Shown: positions 21,806 through 33,575 of the stretch, piece by piece
Position numbering within the stretch: position 1 is the first letter of the stretch
How the letters are laid out: the number at the start of each line of letters is the position of its first letter
Assembly: GCA_009667805.1 (NCBI GenBank)
Contig: CM019068.1
Span: forward strand, 9,302,182-9,366,181
Length of the DNA: 64,000 nucleotides
Source: Leptobrachium leishanense
Lineage: Eukaryota; Chordata; Amphibia; Anura; Megophryidae
Direction of reading: 5' to 3'
Notes under the pieces: generated by a model
The model's input: only the letters and a program-made list of their open reading frames with translations
Database searches by the model: none
What the model was told of the DNA's origin: nothing
Program-made: the position numbers and the translations under genes

Positions 21806-22434
21806 TATGGCGTTGGAGATACAGAGGTCCAAATTCCCATCAATGCAGACATAGTTATCCTTTCTCTTGGCTCCATTAGCCCCTATGTTAATCCGGCCCT
21901 GTTGATGAGGACTGTCATGGGTGGATAGAAATAAATATTATGAATATTTAACCCCTAGAGGATCATGTGATACAGTGTTATGGAGAGCGAGATTGGAGAC
22001 ACAGGGACACGGCCAATGTACATCGTATTACAACAAATGGGACAAGTCCACGTCCTTCCTTCATTCCCGACACTTCATTAGAGGTGATTCATCCTGCAGC
22101 CATATCATCTCATGGATGGATCCATCCCGGAGCCCCCGTGTAACCACTTTAATAGGAAGTTGAAGGAGTTTGGCTTTGTTGGTTGGTTCTCCTTAATTCC
22201 CAGTGACCGAGCAAAACTCCAGGCGAAAACCAATACATTTCAGGATAGTAATTTATTATATTGTCATATTTTGGATTTTAAGAGTCCTTTTTCTTTGTTC
22301 TTTATCATTTGTTTGCGCCGAGTTCTGGTACATCCAGGGTCTGGTATTGCCGGTCAACTGATCCGTGTCAGTGTGGATTTAAAGGAGAAATTAGGTGAAC
22401 CTGGGTAAAGCATTTAGTTGAATTTGAGCTGAAT
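21806..22434. other. intergenic, nothing recognised
   Basis: No gene and no repeat shared with other parts of the window. The short open frames here carry no recognisable domain. Confidence 0.3.
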
Positions 22435-22965
22435 GGCCAGGAGAGTGATGCCATGTGTCATTCCAGAAGGCCAGGAGAGTGATGCCCTGTGTCATTCCAG
22501 AAGGCCAGGAGAGTGATGCCCTGTGTCATTCCAGAAGGCCAGGAGAGTGATGCCCTGTGTCATTCCAGAAGGCCAGGAGAGTGATGCCCTGTGTCATTCC
22601 AGCAGGCCAGGAGAGTGATGCCCTGTGTCATTCCAGCAGGCCAGGAGAGTGATGCCCTGTGTCATTCCAGCAGGCCAGGAGAGTGACGCCCTGTGTCATT
22701 CAAGGAGACCAGGAGAGTGATGCCCTGTGTCATTCCAGCAGGCCAGGAGAGTGATGCCCTGTGTCATTCAAGGAGACCAGGAGAGTGATGCCCTGTGTCA
22801 TTCCAGCAGGCCAGGAGAGTGATGCGCTGTGTCATTCCAGCAGGCCAGGAGAGTGATGCGCTGTGTCATTCCAGCAGGCCAGGAGAGGGACGTCCTGTGT
22901 CATTCCAGCAGGCCAGGAGAGGGACGTCCTGTGTCATTCCAGCAGGCCAGGAGAGGGACGTCCTG
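22435..22965 (+). repeat. 34-bp minisatellite
   Basis: About 15-16 units of 34 bp containing GGCCAGGAGAGTGATGCCC and TGTGTCATTCCAG. Early units carry AGAAGG and later ones AGCAGG at the joint; the last three carry GGGACGTCC. The variant order shows stepwise expansion. A very diverged relative may continue at 23690-23790. Confidence 0.93.
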
Positions 22966-23664
22966 AATGAGTTATTCACAAAGCACCGATATTTAATTTA
23001 GCCGAAACTACTGTAAATTCTCTATTCACTGTAGGATACCGAAGATGGAGTTGCCAGAGCCTCATGAAAAAGTTGGAGAACGTCGATGAAATGGCCTTGG
23101 CGTAATCCACCGAAGTGCAAAAGATAACGGAACTCTCCTATTCTCCTAATAGGTGAATAAACCAATAAAAATGCATTAAAATGGTTCAATAAAAAGAATT
23201 CTTTAAATAAAAATGAAACGGTCTGTTACAGAATTAAAAAAAAGCCTTTTTATAAAAGTTGGGAAACAAAATTTTGTCTAAAAAAAATACAAAGTATATA
23301 AAGGTTTTCTAAAAAGACTTTTTGCTGAAAATGTAACAAAATAAACCGCTGAATAATCAAATCTAGAAACGATAATATTTGACATCGAATCCTATGGGAT
23401 TCACCTGTTTAAACCTGTCAAACTGAATCACCAAACACCAGGGCATTTCACTGACATTTCGGTGCAGTTCGGTGTCTGTGAATAGATTAACTTTTGCTTC
23501 TCTGTGGGGGATTTCTCTGCCGCCGAAGATCGCCGAACTGCACCGTATTTTGCCTGTATTTGGAGAATTGACAGTTTGGTGAATAGATATTAGACAAACT
23601 GCCCTGAAATTCACCGTTCGGTGCACTTCGGTGGGAAGTTCGGTGCTCAGAGAATAACCCCTTG
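22966..23664 (-). mobile_element. GGTTATTC-family MITE, minus orientation
   Basis: Its left end is GAGTTATTCACAAAGCACCG and its right end GAGAATAACCCCTTG. Read on the minus strand it carries the family landmarks (TTCAGCAAAAAGTC near 23320, and the complement of GTTTAA-CAGGTGAATCCCA near 23400). Its left edge abuts the 34-bp minisatellite with no gap. Confidence 0.68.
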
Positions 23665-24297
23665 AGTCATTGCCGAATGAGAGGACAGAGATGTTCTGCG
23701 TCATACAGGAATACCAGGAGAGATGACAGCCCATCTCATTGCGGAATGCCAGGCAGGCGACTTGCCCTGCGTTTATACCAGGATGCCGGGGGATTTCTAC
23801 CCTCTATGCCATAACACCGGGAAAACATACAGAGTTGACTCGTTAGAAGCGGCCGCTCGTTTTGCAGAGTTCTCCTCGCTGTAAAACCGGCAGAAGTTAA
23901 TTAAGCGCCGGCTTATTGATTGTCAGCGAGTGAGATACATCAGTCATCCGTGTTAATTAGAGCGCGCCGTCCGTCATATAAACCCGCCATTATTAGCCCG
24001 TCCAGATGACAATGCGCGATTTACAGGCTGTACTTTCTTCGAGAAGCAAATTATCCCCAGTGCGCGGACGTTCCCCGAACTGATGGTGGCATCAAGAAAG
24101 CCAACTATACCGTAATTTGATGGATTTTACAAAATGTGCGACAGACCGCGAATAACTGTAACGGAACCAAAGACAAGGTTTATTTAATGAAGGAGCCGGA
24201 TAATCCACAGCTCTGACTGGCTAACGTTACCGCGAGCTCTTATAGAAAAATACATCCCCCGGGCTGATGCACGCACTCCCTCCAGAGCAAGGACGTA
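23665..24297. other. non-repetitive intergenic stretch
   Basis: 23820-24110 has no match to the window's repeats. It mixes CpG-rich words with TTAATTAAGCGCCGGC and GTGTTAATTAGAGCGCGCC. No coding signal. It ends at the 42-bp minisatellite. Confidence 0.35.
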
Positions 24298-26686
24298 TAG
24301 TGCAGGATTCCTCATGGGAGGGATCAGGCTGAGATGCACATGGTGTAGGATTCCTCGTGGTGGGATCAGACTGAGATGCACATGGTATAGGATTCCTCAT
24401 GGGAGGGATCAGACTGATATGCACATGGTGTAGGATTCCTCATGGTGGGATCAGACTGAGATGCACGTGGTGTAGGATTCCTCATGGTGGGATCAGACTG
24501 AGATGCACATGGTGTAGGATTCCTCATGGTGGGATCAGACTGAGATGCACATGGTGTAGGATTCCTCGTGGTGGGATCAGACTGAGATGCACATGGTGTA
24601 GGATTCCTCATGGTGGGATCAGACTGAGATGCACATGGTGTAGGATTCCTCATGGTGGGATCAGACTGAGATGCACATGGTGTAGGATTCCTCATGGGAG
24701 GGATTAGACTGAGATGCACATGGTGTAGGATTCCTCATGGTGGGATCAGACTGAGATGCACATGGTGTAGGATTCCTCATGGTGGGATCAGGCTGAGATG
24801 CACGTGGTGTAGGATTCCTCGTGGTGGGATCAGACTGAGATGCACATGGTGTAGGATTCCTCATGGTGGGATCAGGCTGAGATGCACATGGTGTAGGATT
24901 CCTCATGGTGGGATCAGACTGAGATGCACATGGTGTAGGATTCCTCATGGGAGGGATTAGACTGAGATGCACATGGTGTAGGATTCCTCATGGTGGGATC
25001 AGACTGAGATGCACATGGTGTAGGATTCCTCGTGGTGGGATCAGACTGAGATGCACATTGTGTAGGATTCCTCATGGTGGGATCAGACTGAGATGCACAT
25101 GGTGTAGGATTCCTCGTGGTGGGATCAGGCTGAGATGCACATGGTGTAGGATTCCTCGTGGTGGGATCAGACTGAGATGCACATTGTGTAGGATTCCTCG
25201 TGGTGGGATCAGGCTGAGATGCACATGGTGTAGGATTCCTCGTGGTGGGATCAGGCTGAGATGCACATGGTGTAGGATTCCTCGTGGTGGGATCAGGCTG
25301 AGATGCACATGGTGTAGGATTCCTCGTGGTGGGATCAGGCTGAGATGCACATGGTGTAGGATTCCTCATGGGTGGGATCAGACTGAGATGCACATGGTGT
25401 AGGATTCCTCGTGGTGGGATCAGGCTGAGATGCACATGGTATAGGATTCCTCATGGGAGGGATCAGACTGAGATGCACATGGTGTAGGATTCCTCGTGGT
25501 GGGATCAGGCTGAGATGCACATGGTGTAGGATTCCTCATGGGAGGGATCAGGCTGAGATGCACATGGTGTAGGATTCCTCGTGGTGGGATCAGGCTGAGA
25601 TGCACATGGTGTAGGATTCCTCGTGGTGGGATCAGGCTGAGATGCACATGGTGTAGGATTCCTCGTGGTGGGATCAGACTGAGATGCACATTGTGTAGGA
25701 TTCCTCGTGGTGGGATCAGGCTGAGATGCACATGGTGTAGGATTCCTCGTGGTGGGATCAGGCTGAGATGCACATGGTGTAGGATTCCTCGTGGTGGGAT
25801 CAGGCTGAGATGCACATGGTGTAGGATTCCTCGTGGTGGGATCAGGCTGAGATGCACATGGTGTAGGATTCCTCATGGGTGGGATCAGACTGAGATGCAC
25901 ATGGTGTAGGATTCCTCGTGGTGGGATCAGGCTGAGATGCACATGGTATAGGATTCCTCATGGGAGGGATCAGACTGAGATGCACATGGTGTAGGATTCC
26001 TCGTGGTGGGATCAGGCTGAGATGCACATGGTGTAGGATTCCTCATGGGTGGGATCAGACTGAGATGCACATGGTGTAGGATTCCTCGTGGTGGGATCAG
26101 GCTGAGATGCACATGGTGTAGGATTCCTCGTGGTGGGATCAGGCTGAGATGCACATGGTGTAGGATTCCTCATGGGTGGGATCAGACTGAGATGCACATG
26201 GTGTAGGATTCCTCGTGGTGGGATCAGACTGATATGCACATGGTATAGGATTCCTCATGGGTGGGATCAGACTGAGATGCACATGGTGTAGGATTCCTCG
26301 TGGTGGGATCAGGCTGAGATGCACATGGTGTAGGATTCCTCGTGGTGGGATCAGGCTGAGATGCACATGGTGTAGGATTCCTCATGGGTGGGATCAGACT
26401 GAGATGCACATGGTGTAGGATTCCTCGTGGTGGGATCAGACTGAGATGCACGTGGTGTAGGATTCCTCGTGGTGGGATCAGGCTGAGATGCACGTGGTGT
26501 AGGATTCCTCGTGGTGGGATCAGGCTGAGATGCACATGGTATAGATCTCCTAGATTGTGAGTTCCTACGGGAATAGGGCCCTCATCTCCTCCTGTACTGT
26601 TTGTCAAATGTTGTTCAATGTATTGTAACCCTGTCTGTACTGTGCTTATTGTACAGCGCTGCGGAATATGCTGGCGCTTTATAAAT

Positions 26687-26717
<31 letters not shown>

Positions 26718-27066
26718 TAGTATAGGATTCCTCATGGGTGGGATCAGACTGAGATGCACGTGGTGTAGGATTCCTCGTGGTGGGATCAGACTGAGATGCA
26801 CATGGTATAGGATTCCTCATGGGAGGGATCAGACTGAGATGCACGTGGTGTAGGATTCCTCGTGGTGGGATCAGGCTGAGATGCACATGGTATAGGATTC
26901 CTCATGGGTGGGATCAGACTGAGATGCACATGGTATAGGATTCCTCATGGGAGGGATCAGACTGAGATGCACATGGTGTAGGATTCCTCGTGGTGGGATC
27001 AGGCTGAGATGCACATGGTGTAGGATTCCTCGTGGTGGGATCAGACTGAGATGCACATGGTGTAGA
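24298..27066 (+). repeat. 42-bp minisatellite, about 60 units
   Basis: Head-to-tail units of 42-43 bp, each with GTGTAGGATTCCTC, GTGGTGGGATCAG and GAGATGCACATG. Variants at fixed positions (CATGG/CGTGG, CAGAC/CAGGC, GTGTAG/GTATAG, and an extra G in CATGGG) form higher-order blocks. For example, the pattern at 25335-25520 recurs unchanged 507 bp later at 25842-26027, which is 12 units. A retroposed repeat interrupts the array at 26545-26719. Confidence 0.95.
26545..26719 (+). mobile_element. short AATAAT-tailed retroposed repeat inside the 42-bp array
   Basis: It starts ATCTCCTAGATTGTGAGTTC, contains TTGTACAGCGCTGCGGAATA and GGCGCTTTATAAATTAATAA, and ends in an AATAAT tail. GTATAG occurs on both sides (26539-26544 and 26720-26725), a likely target duplication made from a minisatellite unit. 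The same 5' start recurs at the right edge of the window (63980-64000). It resembles a SINE or the 3' tail of a LINE; the parent family is not identified. Confidence 0.65.
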
Positions 27067-27175
27067 TTTCTGTTTCTGATGGTACAACTGAGCAAAAACT
27101 AAACAAACACATTGTCACCTGTTCTTTGAATCCCATTTTCCCATTATAAATAAAAACAGAGATTTAAGGGGTTAT

Positions 27176-27756
27176 TCAAAGAGCACCGAAATTTCCGTGC
27201 TCTTTCATTTGGTGCACTTTGGTGAGCTCAATTCGCCGACCTTGTGGTGAATTCAGCATTCACCGCAGGGTCGCCGCAGGATCCCCGAAGTGAGCTGAAT
27301 CGATCTGTCAAACACCAACAATAAACCCGCCGAACGCAGCTGCAAACCACCAACCACCATCAATAAACCGCTGAACGCAATGACGATCTGCAGAACAAAG
27401 CCAGTCGGCCGTAAAACGCTGCTGAAAAAAGCCGACTGGGGGGGAGCTTTAAAAGGTGTTTTAAAAAAGCTAATGCATTAAAATGCCTGGAAGTAATATA
27501 TAAGATCCCATGAAAACCATTAAAAAACATTATAACATAAAAAAAACACTATTTAAAAGAAATCTGAACCAAACGTTTCACCCAAAAAAATGCCAAAAAT
27601 TGCCAAATCACAGACTCTGCCTTTTATCAGCTCAGAGAGAGAATTGATATATTTATGCCAAAGCACCAAAAAAATATGACCTGGCTACAAAATACAGAAA
27701 ACCACTAAAAACACAAAGTCAAACACTCAATGCCCGAAGCACGCGGGACCGAATTC
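27176..27756 (+). mobile_element. GGTTATTC-family MITE fragment
   Basis: It starts AAGGGGTTATTCAAAGAGCA and carries a run of CCGAACGC, CCGCAGGGTCGCCG and CTGCAGAACA words typical of one half of the family in reverse orientation. No matching right terminus is seen before the next MITE begins at 27760. Confidence 0.5.
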
Positions 27757-27759
27757 TAT

Positions 27760-28663
27760 CAGGGTTATCCAAAGAGATCCGAATTGCTTGAGAAAGGTAA
27801 CCGAACGCTGAAAATCTGTGTTCGGTTACCTTTCCTGGCCATTCGGCTATCCAGAGAGCAGGCAATTCGCCAAATCCTGGCGAATTGCCTGCACATTCGG
27901 TGCCTGTTCGGTCCCTGTTTGAGGGCAGTGAAATCCCCATAAAAATGCACTGCTTCGGCTATTCAGAGAACACAAACCAGCAGTGAAAGGTTCCCCTAAT
28001 GTCCTGCCATTCGGTGGTTTAATTCGGCAAATTTATTCAGGAGAATCCCATAGGCTTCAATGTTTAAAAATATTCCCGTTTTAATTCAATATCTAATAAA
28101 CCGTTCATTATAAAATTCTGCAGCAAAAAAGTCTCTTTATTTATAGATTTTTTAGGATACTTTTAAGCATTTTTTCTGAATTTTTTTTAAAAAAATTAAA
28201 AGTCCCGATTTTTTTTTTTGATTTTTTTTTTTTCAGTTTATTATTTTTTTGTAACAGCCTCTTTATTATCATTCCCTGGACCTCCTGTGAAAATTTCAGA
28301 CATTTTCGCTCAGTAGTTTTCTTTGCAAACAGCGTTTCATTTTCCCAGATTCATACAAATGGTTTTGCTAATTTATTCACTGCTCTCTACGTCACAGCTT
28401 CGGCTCTGTGTGATTCGGCTCCTGTTCGGCTCATGTTCGGGTTTTTCGAAGGTTAATCCAGATGTTTTTGCTTGTTTTCAGCGTGCATTCGGTTAGTTTT
28501 CGTCAGGTTTTCGGCAGCTTTTCCCTGCAATTCGGGGACCCTGTGATGTTTGCTGAATACACCGCAGGGTCACCGAAATGCAATCGGCAAAAGGAACCGA
28601 ATTGAAGAGAACGAAAAGTCACCGAACGTGCGGTGACTTTTCGAATCTCTTTGGATAACCCTG
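27760..28663 (+). mobile_element. GGTTATTC-family MITE, full length, TAT duplication
   Basis: It begins CAGGGTTATCCAAAGAGATC and ends ATCTCTTTGGATAACCCTG, with TAT at 27757-27759 and 28664-28666. At 904 bp it is very similar to 40078-40985 along its whole length, including the GCAATTCGCCAAATCCTGGC palindromic section near 27865. The two were probably copied recently. It is noncoding. Confidence 0.88.
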
Positions 28664-28666
28664 TAT

Positions 28667-29334
28667 GTGTTTTTATGCAGTGAGCGACGATACTGCGCAG
28701 GTAACAGACCATCAACTACAGCGTTTTCTTACATTTTCTGTTTTCTGTGTTTTTCCCAGAATTTTGGGCTTCTTTCCAAGAGCTTCCCAAAACGAATTAA
28801 AATGTAGAGCCGTGTCTGGATTCTTGGCACAAATAAAAGTGACTATTTTTTTGGCCACTCAAGGTCACTGGCGAAGCTGTAGAAGGCGGCCGGATGATGG
28901 ACTTTCCATTGAAGAACGCGTCGTCACTCGCGGCCCTCGATGTGAATGAGGAGCAAAGTGCGGAGGTTTATTTATCCTCTGGCTCCAACATATAGTTACA
29001 GAAAGGGTTAAACCCGATACGCTCCAATATCACGAGTTCGTGCCTAATGGCCGAGATCAGTCACATAACCTGAGCGTTAAAATGTGAAACGCGACCAAAG
29101 CACGTTCTTCCCTGGAGTGAGTTACGATCCGTCCTGCTGAAACATTAAACGCCTCGATGCGACTCGGGGGAAGATCTTTCTCCGCGTCACGTGTGGACTT
29201 TCTGCCAGAAACATGTAAAAAGAAGAAGGAAAGCGCGGAGTCCGTCTCTGCAAAGAGCGCCGCGCGGCTTAACCCCTGTTTATATCCGTAGCAAAGGATC
29301 AGTCGATGGATCAAAAAGGGGGGGCGGGGGGCGA
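28667..29334. other. non-repetitive intergenic stretch
   Basis: No gene. It is not repeated elsewhere in the window. It ends with a G-run (29319-29331) next to the start of the 34-bp array. Confidence 0.35.
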
Positions 29335-31697
29335 GGGACGTGACGCACACTGTGACGCGATACACACATGGACGTGACGCACACAGTGACACGATACACA
29401 CATGGACGTGACGCACACAGTGACGCGATACACACATGGCTGTGACGCACACAGTGACGCGATACACACATGGCTGTGACGCACACAGTGACGCGATACA
29501 CACATGGCTGTGACGCACACAGTGACGCGATACACACATGGCTGTGATGCACACAGTGACGCGATACACACATGGCTGTGACGCACACAGTGACGCGATA
29601 CACACATGGCTGTGACGCACACAGTGACGCGATACACACATGGCTGTGATGCACACAGTGACGCGATACACATGGCTGTGACGCACACAGTGACGCGATA
29701 CACACATGGCTGTGACGCACACAGTGACGCGATACACACATGGCTGTGACGCACACAGTGACGCGATACACACATGGACGTGACGCACACAGACGCGATA
29801 CACACATGGTGTGACGCCACAGTGACGCGATACACACATGGACGTGACGCACACAGACGCGATACACACATGGCTGTGACGCACACAGTGACGCGATACA
29901 CACATGGACGTGACGTCACAGACGCGTCACAAGGCTGTGACGCACACAGTGACGCGATACACACATGGCTGTGACGCACACAGTGACGCGATACACATGG
30001 CTGTGACGCACACAGTGACGCGATACACACATGGCTGTGACGCACCACAGTGACGCGATACACACATGGCTGTGACGCACACAGTGACGCGATACACACA
30101 TGGAACGTGACGCACACAGACGCGATACACACATGGCTGTGACGCACACAGTGACGCGATACACCATGGACGTGACGCACACAGACGCAATACACACTGG
30201 ACCGTGACGCACACAGTGACGCGATACACATATGGCTGTGAAGCACACAGTGACGCGATACACATGGACGTGACGGCACACAGTGACGCGATACACACAT
30301 GGCTGTGACGCACACAGTGACGCGATACACACATGGACGTGACGCACCGATGACGCGATTACACACATGGACGTGACGCACACAGACGCATACACACATG
30401 GCTGTGATGCACACAGTGACGCGATAACACATGGCTGTGACGCACAGTGACGCGATAACACATGGCTGTGACGCACACAGTGACGCGATACCACATGGCT
30501 GTGACGCACACAGTGACGCGATACACACATGGCTCGTGATGCACACAGTGACGCGATACACATGGCTGTGACGCACACAGTGACGCGATACACACATGGC
30601 TGTGACGCACACAGTGACGCGATAACACACATGGCTGTGACGCACACAGTGACGCGATACACACATGGACGTGGACACAGACGCGATACACACATGGCTG
30701 TGACGCACACAGTGACGCGATACACAGCATGGACGTGACGTGCACAGACGCGATACACACAAGGCTGTGACCGCACACAGTGACGCGATACACACATGGC
30801 TGTGACGCACACAGTGACGCGATACACACATGGCTGTGACGCACACAGTGACGCGATACACACATGGCTGTGACGCACACAGTGACGCGATACACACATG
30901 GCTGTGACGCACACAGTGACGCGATACACACATGGCTGTGACGCACACAGTGACGCGATACACACATGGACGTGACGCACACAGACGCGATACACACATG
31001 GCTGTGACGCACACAGTGACGCGATACACACATGGACGTGACGTGCACAGACGCGATACACACAAGGCTGTGACGCACACAGTGACGCGATAACAACATG
31101 GCTGTGACGCACACAGTGACGCGATACACACATGGCTGTGACGCACACAGTGACGCGATACACACATGGCTGTGACGCACACAGTGACGCGATACACACA
31201 TGGCTGTGACGCACACAGTGACGCGATACACACATGGACGTGACGCACACAGACGCGATACACACATGGCTGTGACGCACACAGTGACGCGATACACACA
31301 TGGACGTGACGCACACAGTGACGCGATACACACATGGCTGTGATGCACACAGTGACGCGATACACACATGGCTGTGATGCACACAGTGAACGCGATACAA
31401 CACATGGCTGTGATGCACACAGTGACGCGATACACACATGGCTGTGACGCACACAGTGACGCGATACACACATGGCTGTGACGCACACAGTGACGCGATA
31501 CACACATGGCTGTGACGCACACAGTGACGCGATACACACATGGACGTGACGCACAGACGCGATACACACATGGCTGTGATGCACACAGTGACGCGATACA
31601 CACATGGCTGTGATGCACACAGTGACGCGATACACACATGGCTGTGACGCACACAGTGACGTGATACACACATGGACGTGACGCACACAGTGACGCA
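29335..31697 (+). repeat. 34-bp CpG-bearing minisatellite, about 70 units
   Basis: The units of 34 bp contain CACACATGGCTGTGACGCAC and ACAGTGACGCGATA; a shorter 32-bp form reads GGACGTGACGCACACAGACG. Many single-base insertions and losses occur between about 29800 and 31090 and at 31389-31400, but the units are clean before and mostly after. Each unit carries two TGACG cores. The minus strand reads open for hundreds of codons because the unit has no stop there in any frame; this is not a gene. Confidence 0.95.
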
Positions 31698-32641
31698 CAT
31701 ATGGCAGAGATAAGAGAGAATACACTTGCTTTTACATATTCCAGCGAGTGAGAGCGACACTGCGGCAGGTCCTGCCTGAATACCAATGAACCTCCGCTCG
31801 ATACATCCTGCAGGGCCGAGCAAATCACCAATAGACCAACTGCTATAAATTTGCAGATTTTAGACCAAAATAGCTGAAGCATTCACTCCGCTTAGCTACC
31901 TCTTGTCTAAAATCCTCAAATCTCACAAACTCACCATTTAGCGGATAATCCCTTGTATGCGCGCTTGGGAACAGATAATATGCATGAGGTGCCGCTCGGT
32001 GGGATTTGCATAGACGACATCAAAGCCCTGTGAATATTTCATGGCGCCGGCCCGGTCAGCGCTGGATAAGAACGCGGCGCTGGAGAAGATTCTGCTGAAT
32101 GTTTGGCTTTATATTGAATTATTTTTGCCTGGAAACTAAGAACGGCGCATTAAAGGCGTCCAACGTGCCAGGACAGGCTGCGTATCTTTGGAAATTTAAA
32201 CCAAGGTTGGCAAGAAATCATGAAATACTCCTATTAGATGAAGAGTAATAAATTATTCACCCATTATTGTTCGTGTGCAGCGCTCAGTGTGCGGGCGATA
32301 TCCGCCAAGAGCATGCGGGAAAATGTGGGCCATTTCATATAAGTGTGCGGGGTTACATTGTGTCGTCTCCCCATTCTGTGTTCATGGTCTCGGTTGTGCC
32401 GCACCCGAGGGGCGAGATGTGCTGAAGCCGCATTATAATGATATCCTCGGCTACGTATCTCTAGAAGAAACACATTTTTACTCAGATATTGTAGTGTTTT
32501 TTTTTTAATAGTTTGCTCATTACTGGCTGATTTACACCCCTCCCCCCCCCTCCAACCAGGGGGACATTTTTCATAATCCTTTTACCAATATTTTGAAAAA
32601 GAAATAAAATTCAGAACACACACATATATACAATATATATA
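31698..32641. other. non-repetitive intergenic stretch
   Basis: No gene. 31900-32500 matches no other repeat in the window and combines CpG-containing words with homeodomain-type cores (GAGTAATAAATTATTCACCC) and an octamer-like ATTTGCATAG near 32006. It ends in a short CA/TA microsatellite (32617-32640) at the target TA of the Tc1 element. Confidence 0.4.
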
Positions 32642-32789
32642 CAGTTTATTTTATTATTTCAGTAATGCAAGTTAAAAGGTGAAAGTAATATATGAGACTC
32701 ATTAGATGTAAAGCGAGATCGATCAAGCGGTGATTTGTCATAATGTGATGATTCTGGTTACAGCTCATGAAAAGCCCAAATCCACAATC

Positions 32790-33575
32790 TCAGAAAATGA
32801 GAATATTCCATGTAATCAATAAAACAAGGATTGTACATAGAACAATATGGGACCTGTGAAAAGTATAAGCTGCAGATGTACTCAGTGCTTGGTTTGCAGC
32901 AATTCCTGCCTCAATGCGGCAATGTGACATGGAAGCTATCAGCCTGTGACACTGCTGAGATGTTATGGAAGACCAGGATGCTTCAATAGTGACCTTCAGC
33001 TCTTCAGCATTGTCCCGTCTCATGTCTCTCATCTTTCTCTTGGCAATAGATTCTCTATGAGGTTCAGGTCAGGTGAGTTTGCTGGACAATCAAGCACAGT
33101 AATCCCACGCTCATTGAAGCAGGTTTTGGTGTTTTTGGCAGTGTGGGCAGGTGCCAAGTCCTGCTGGAAAATGAAGTCAGCATCCCCATAAAGCTCGTCT
33201 GTGGAAGGAAGCATGAAGTGCTCCAACATCTCCTGCTCGACGGCTGCGTTGACCCTGGACTTAACACCAGCAGATGACATGGCTCCCCAAATCGACACAG
33301 ACTGTGGAGACTTCACACTGGACTTCAAGCATCTTGCAGTGTGTCCTCTCCATTCTTCCTCCATACTGTGGCTCCTTGGTTTCCAAATGAGATGCAAAAG
33401 TTGCTCTCATCAGAAAAGAGGACTTTGGAGCCACTGAGTAACAGACCAGGTGTGTTTTCCTTTAGCCCAGGTAAGACGCTTCTGACCTTGTTTGTTGTTC
33501 AGGAGCGGCTTGACAAGAGGAATACGACATTTGAAGCCCATGTCCAGGATGTGTCTGTGTGTGGTGGCTCTTGAT
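32790..33575 (-). pseudogene. Tc1 transposase pseudogene, catalytic part
   Basis: Reading leftward, the protein continues after the hAT insertion through RATTHRHILDMGFKC, then LFSDESNF (first catalytic Asp, near 33410), VSIWGAMSS near 33290, FQQDLAPAHTA (second Asp, near 33165) and CPANSPDLNLIENL (Glu, near 33060). Thirty-four residues separate the second Asp from the Glu, the DD34E spacing of Tc1 transposases. A frameshift just after IENL near 33030-33045 moves the C-terminal part into another frame (MRDMRRDNAEELK). All three catalytic residues are kept, but the frame is broken. Confidence 0.9.

Noticed and set aside
22435..22965. CRISPR-like array
   Set aside because: The units are contiguous with no unique spacers, and the context is vertebrate DNA with transposons. 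It is a minisatellite. The same applies to the other tandem arrays.
24184..27095. Repeat peptides on both strands from 24.2 to 27.1 kb
   Set aside because: Produced by the 42-bp minisatellite. Changes to 43 bp units simply move between frames.
29057..31882. Very long open frames on the minus strand (up to about 800 codons) rich in Cys, Val and His
   Set aside because: They are read through the 34-bp minisatellite. The unit lacks stops on that strand in all three frames, so three overlapping long frames coexist with the same periodic peptide. There is no start context, domain or codon signature.
33201..33574. Plus-strand open frames across the Tc1 element
   Set aside because: They are antisense to the well-supported transposase on the minus strand.
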